Origin: Paracoccaceae bacterium
Lineage (GTDB): Bacteria; Pseudomonadota; Alphaproteobacteria; Rhodobacterales; Rhodobacteraceae
Direction: 5' to 3'
Length of the DNA: 57,354 nt
Assembly (NCBI GenBank): GCA_947449875.1
Contig: CANFSY010000006.1
Location: 1-57,354, forward strand
Notes under the pieces: model-generated
The model's input: the letters and a program-made list of their open reading frames with translations, nothing else
Database searches by the model: none
What the model was told of the DNA's origin: nothing
Made by a program: the position numbers and the translations under genes
Part shown: piece by piece, positions 54,149-57,354 of the stretch
Position numbering within the stretch: position 1 is the stretch's first letter
How the letters are laid out: every line of letters begins with the position of its first letter

Positions 54149-54846
54149 TCTTCAATGTAACGATAGCCAATGCCGTACAGCGTTTCGATGGCGCAAAAGC
54201 TATCATCCGCGCCGCGCATCTTTTTGCGCAAGCGTTTGATATGGCTGTCAATCGTGCGGTCGTCGACATAGACCTGATCGTCATAGGCCACGTCCATCAA
54301 CTGTTCGCGGCTTTTGACAAAGCCCGGTCGCTGGGCCAAGCTTTGCAGCAACATAAACTCTGTCACGGTCAAGGCCACCTCTTGGCCCTTCCATGCCACC
54401 GCATGGCGCAGCGGATCCATCCGCAGATGGCCGCGTTCAAGGATGCGCAGATCTTCCAGATTGGCCAGTTCAGCGGCAGGCGTTGGGTCTTGGCGGCGCA
54501 GCAAGGCGCGGATGCGTTCCAGCAAAATGCGCTGGCTGAACGGCTTTTTCACATAATCATCGGCCCCCATGCGCAGGCCCAAAACCTCGTCAATCTCGTC
54601 GTCTTTGGAACTGAGAAAGATCACCGGCATGCGCGTTTTGCCGCGCAGGCGCTGCAACAGATCCATCCCGTCCATGCGGGGCAGTTTGACATCCAGCACC
54701 GCCATATCCGGCATCCGCCGACTGAACGCATCCAGCGCCGTTTGGCCATCGTTAAAGGTTTCCACCTCGAACCCTTCGGATTCCAGCGTCATCGCAACAG
54801 AGGTCAGAATGTTTCGATCATCGTCTACAAGTGCAATCCGTGCCAT
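54145..54846 (-). CDS. chvI: OmpR-family response regulator, ChvI-like
   Basis: A 233-residue regulator. The receiver domain has acidic residues at 8-10, the phosphorylation aspartate at 52 in [12 protein letters not shown] and the lysine of DDYVKKPF. The winged-helix DNA-binding domain is [30 protein letters not shown]...[19 protein letters not shown]. ChvI acts with ChvG in envelope stress, acid and succinoglycan control in rhizobia. The gene heads the string and faces pckA; pckA and chvI-chvG are neighbours in many alphaproteobacteria. Confidence 0.93.
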   Translation of the reverse strand: MARIALVDDDRNILTSVAMTLESEGFEVETFNDGQTALDAFSRRMPDMAVLDVKLPRMDGMDLLQRLRGKTRMPVIFLSSKDDEIDEVLGLRMGADDYVKKPFSQRILLERIRALLRRQDPTPAAELANLEDLRILERGHLRMDPLRHAVAWKGQEVALTVTEFMLLQSLAQRPGFVKSREQLMDVAYDDQVYVDDRTIDSHIKRLRKKMRGADDSFCAIETLYGIGYRYIEE

Positions 54847-55182
54847 GCGCCACCCTATTCATTTTCGCCGATCTTGCGGCATCATCTGTTCTTTTGGATA
54901 GGTTTGCAATCCATAAGTTAATACTTTGTGGCTTTTTCGTGCCGTACCCTGCCAAATCTGGCAAGAAGGTCACAGGACGGACCGCCCCCTGCATTTGGTT
55001 GCGCTAACCTGACGATGGTTGCGCTAACGCCGCAAAACAGCGCTTTTCCCGTTTGAAATCTGCATGTTATACCAAATTTGCGCAGACCCTGTTGGCCCGG
55101 GGCCTGTGCGGCGGCTGTTGGCCCGGCCGTCCGGGTTGAAATCTATAGGAATCGCCCTTTGGCGAGGATGGGAGCTTGCACA
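54847..55182. promoter_or_regulatory. Divergent chvI/pckA control region
   Basis: A 336-base gene-free region. It holds TGGTTGCGCTAAC twice, at 54996-55008 and 55016-55028, exactly 20 bases apart. CTGTTGGCCCGG also occurs twice, at 55089-55100 and 55115-55126, 26 bases apart. TGCCA-AATC-TGGCA forms a small hairpin near 54950. The first pair has the spacing of two helical turns, as for a tandem-binding regulator. GTTGCGCTAAC resembles a LacI-type operator with one base missing. Confidence 0.5.
54996..55028. repeat. Direct repeat TGGTTGCGCTAAC (2 copies, 20-base period)
   Basis: Two exact 13-base copies. They lie about 155-190 bases before pckA and about 150-180 bases before chvI, so they could serve either promoter. 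Confidence 0.75.
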
Positions 55183-56778
55183 ATGACACAAGGACGCGTG
55201 AATCCGGCCATGCGGCTGGAGCATCAGGGTATTTCGGGGCTGGGGCGCATCTATTACAACCAGATCGAGCCCGCCTTGGTGACCGCCGCCGTGCAGCGCG
55301 GCGAGGGCACGCTTGGCCTTGGCGGGGCGTTTTTGTGCGAAACGGGGCATTTCACCGGACGTTCGCCCAAGGACAAGTTCGTGGTGCGCAGCCCGTCGGT
55401 GGAAGGGACGATCTGGTGGCAAAACAACGCCCCCATGACCCCCGCCGCCTTTGACCTGCTTTATGCCGACATGCTGGCCCATATGCAGGGCCGCGATTAC
55501 TTTGTGCAGGATCTTTACGCCGGCGCAGACCCGATCCACCGCGTCGATGTGCGCATGGTGACCGAGCTTGCGTGGCACGGCCTGTTCATCCGCCACCTGC
55601 TGCGCCGCCCAGAGCGGGCAGAGTTGGACAGGTTCTGTCCCGATTGGACAGTGATCAACTGCCCCTCGTTCAAAGCCGATCCCGCCCGCCACGGCTGCCG
55701 CAGCGAAACGGTGATCGCGCTGAACTTTGACGCCAAGCTGATCTTGATCGCCAACACCGCCTATGCGGGCGAGAATAAGAAGGCGGTGTTTACCCTGCTC
55801 AACTACCTGTTGCCGGAAAAGGGCGTCATGGCCATGCATTGCAGCGCCAACCATGCCATCGGAAATCCGGTCGACACGGCGGTGTTCTTTGGCCTGTCGG
55901 GCACGGGCAAGACCACGCTGTCCGCCGATCCGTCGCGCACGTTGATCGGCGACGATGAACACGGGTGGAGCGATCGGGGCACCTTTAACTTTGAAGGCGG
56001 GTGCTACGCCAAAACTATCCACCTGTCGGCGCAGGCCGAGCCCGAGATTTTCGCCACCACCCACCGCTTTGCGACCGTGGTGGAAAACATGGTTTACGAT
56101 CCCGAAACCTTGGCACTTGATTTTGCCGATGACAGCCTGACGGCGAACACCCGCTGCGCGTATCCGCTGGACTATATCTCGAACGCCTCGACCACGGGGT
56201 TGGGCGGGCATCCCAAGCATGTGGTGATGCTGACCTGCGATGCCTTTGGCGTCTTGCCGCCCATTGCGCGGCTTAGTCCGGCACAGGCGATGTATCACTT
56301 TTTGTCGGGCTTCACGTCGAAAGTCGCGGGGACAGAGCGGGGCGTGACAGAGCCGCAGCCGACCTTCTCGACCTGTTTTGGCGCGCCGTTCATGCCGCGC
56401 AGGCCAGAGGTTTACGGCAAACTGCTCGAAGAAAAGATCGCCAAGCACGGGGCCACCTGTTGGCTGGTCAACACAGGCTGGACGGGCGGCGCTTACGGTG
56501 TGGGCCAGCGGATGCCCATCAAAGCCACCCGCGCCTTGCTTGCGGCAGCTTTGGACGGGTCGCTGAACACCGCAAGCTTCCGCAAAGATGCCAACTTTGG
56601 CTTTGAGGTGCCTGTCGCCGTGGCGGGGGTGGAGGACGCCTTGCTAGACCCGCGCCAAACTTGGGGCCAAGCGTCAGATTATGACGCGCAGGCGCGCAAA
56701 CTGGTGGCGATGTTTGCCGCCAACTTTGCGCAATACCTGCCCTTTATCGACGACGATGTGAAAGCCGCCGCCATCTAG
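55183..56778 (+). CDS. pckA: Phosphoenolpyruvate carboxykinase (ATP)
   Basis: A 531-residue ATP-dependent PEPCK, which makes PEP from oxaloacetate in gluconeogenesis. Marks are [16 protein letters not shown], the kinase-1a P-loop GLSGTGKTT (237-245), the metal-binding HCSANHA and [11 protein letters not shown]. The C-terminal [16 protein letters not shown] is typical. The ATG at 55183 follows GGGAG; an upstream frame from 55078 lacks a good start. Its TAG overlaps the stop of the TauE gene (CTAG). Confidence 0.96.
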   Translation: MTQGRVNPAMRLEHQGISGLGRIYYNQIEPALVTAAVQRGEGTLGLGGAFLCETGHFTGRSPKDKFVVRSPSVEGTIWWQNNAPMTPAAFDLLYADMLAHMQGRDYFVQDLYAGADPIHRVDVRMVTELAWHGLFIRHLLRRPERAELDRFCPDWTVINCPSFKADPARHGCRSETVIALNFDAKLILIANTAYAGENKKAVFTLLNYLLPEKGVMAMHCSANHAIGNPVDTAVFFGLSGTGKTTLSADPSRTLIGDDEHGWSDRGTFNFEGGCYAKTIHLSAQAEPEIFATTHRFATVVENMVYDPETLALDFADDSLTANTRCAYPLDYISNASTTGLGGHPKHVVMLTCDAFGVLPPIARLSPAQAMYHFLSGFTSKVAGTERGVTEPQPTFSTCFGAPFMPRRPEVYGKLLEEKIAKHGATCWLVNTGWTGGAYGVGQRMPIKATRALLAAALDGSLNTASFRKDANFGFEVPVAVAGVEDALLDPRQTWGQASDYDAQARKLVAMFAANFAQYLPFIDDDVKAAAI

Positions 56779-57354
56779 GCCATAAGCGCCAGACGGGCCA
56801 AGTTCAGGCCCGTCAGCACCAGCAACACTTGCGTCCAGCGCCGAAAACGCCGCTGGTCCAGCCGATCTTGCACCCAAGTGCCCGCCATCTGCCCCAGTTG
56901 CGCAGGCAGGGTCAGCGCCACCGAAAAGGCCCCCGTTTGCAGGGTAATCACCCCCGAATGGACATGGGCCAACAACAGCACAAAGGCCCCGATCAAAAAG
57001 ACCACGCCTTGCACGCGCACCGTCTCGCGCTTGTCTGCGCCGATAGACAGCAGATAGACCAGCAACGGCGGCCCCCATATCCCCGACAGCCCGCCATAAA
57101 GCCCCCCGATCGCGCCCAGTATCCATTCGGCCCGCGCGCGGTGTTGCAATTTTAGCGCCATACGCAGACCCGCCAGTTGGGCTATGGCAAAGGCGGTGAT
57201 GGGTAGGCCCAGCAGCATCAAGAACAGCCCATGCGGGATAACATGCACAAAAGCCGCTGAAACAACGATGAACACCACCGTGGCCACCAGCATCCGCCAA
57301 TAGGTGCGCATCGTGCCCAAAGCGGGTTGCAAGCCTTGGCGAAAGGCTTGGGTC
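56775..57354 (-). CDS. TauE/SafE-family sulfite/anion exporter, N-terminal part cut by the window edge
   Basis: At least 192 residues in frame to the right edge. About five membrane segments, for example [18 protein letters not shown] and [18 protein letters not shown]. The loop [39 protein letters not shown] is the family signature of the second half. The frame has no stop up to base 57354, so the first half (about 70-90 residues) lies outside. TauE/SafE proteins export sulfite, sulfoacetate or related anions; the substrate here is unknown. Confidence 0.85.
   Translation of the reverse strand, partial: TQAFRQGLQPALGTMRTYWRMLVATVVFIVVSAAFVHVIPHGLFLMLLGLPITAFAIAQLAGLRMALKLQHRARAEWILGAIGGLYGGLSGIWGPPLLVYLLSIGADKRETVRVQGVVFLIGAFVLLLAHVHSGVITLQTGAFSVALTLPAQLGQMAGTWVQDRLDQRRFRRWTQVLLVLTGLNLARLALMA

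Noticed and set aside
55024-56448. Long minus-strand open frame (474 codons) opposite pckA
   Set aside because: It is the complement of a well-conserved gene; GC-rich third positions keep antisense frames open. The product has no recognisable domain.

Overview
The window is a dense, GC-rich bacterial chromosome segment. Gene content and order point to an alphaproteobacterium of the Rhodobacteraceae/Paracoccaceae: an RpoHII-type sigma factor beside coaBC-dut-moeB, the chvI-chvG-hprK-rapZ-EIIA-HPr string opposite pckA, class I lysyl-tRNA synthetase, a short-form HPr kinase and DUF1326/DUF2182 neighbours. I see no rRNA, tRNA, CRISPR array, transposase or prophage. Almost everything is core or housekeeping; the accessory signs are a lower-GC islet at about 33.1-33.9 kb and a broken tetR at about 37 kb.

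Layout. 1-6444 (minus) is a type II secretion operon read gspD-E-F-G-H-I-J-K; gspK runs off the left edge. 6674-10370 holds an FMN-dependent L-lactate-type dehydrogenase, then (minus) an AcuI/YhdH-type reductase and a DUF1326/DUF2182 pair; four small hairpins separate the first two. 10522-16663 (minus) has an acyl-CoA synthetase, a type-2 3-hydroxyacyl-CoA dehydrogenase-like SDR, an M3 oligopeptidase and an amino-acid ABC permease with its binding protein. 16821-21274 has a LigB-type dioxygenase and the minus cluster rpoH-coaBC-dut-moeB. 21356-26684 has cobU, a GST with a cysteine-rich tail, the ComM-like ATPase yifB, and minus rsmI-yraN-gshB. 26820-32342 (plus) is a penicillin-binding-protein-activator-like lipoprotein, glnD and murJ, meeting a catalytically degenerate rhomboid. 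33.1-37.7 kb has a PemK/MazF-like toxin without a visible antitoxin, trpS, a branched-chain aminotransferase behind a terminator-bearing leader, a universal stress protein, a tetR pseudogene and a 48-residue protein. 37780-42063 has nfuA, tsaB, rimI, a TerB-like gene, lysK and a DUF4864 protein. 42247-46491 is a coxG-S-L-M operon for a form II CO-dehydrogenase-like molybdenum hydroxylase, with palindromic sites upstream and a terminator downstream. 46610-50065 is smc. 50062-54846 (minus) is chvI-chvG-hprK-rapZ-EIIA-HPr-acyltransferase. 55183-56778 is pckA, and a TauE/SafE permease runs off the right edge.

How the genes work together. The T2SS genes build one secretion machine. The chvI-to-HPr string looks like a carbon/nitrogen and envelope signalling relay (two-component system plus regulatory PTS) facing the gluconeogenic gene pckA. 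The cox genes encode one three-subunit enzyme plus an accessory protein. rsmI, yraN and the lipoprotein resemble the yraL-yraM-yraN neighbourhood of enterobacteria. Genes are packed tightly: many same-strand neighbours overlap as ATGA, and four convergent pairs share a 4-base overlap across both stop codons.

The points most worth following are the ChvG homologue without a periplasmic sensor, the pseudo-rhomboid, the palindromes upstream of cox, the repeats between chvI and pckA, and the leader of the aminotransferase gene. None of them proves a new system from sequence alone.
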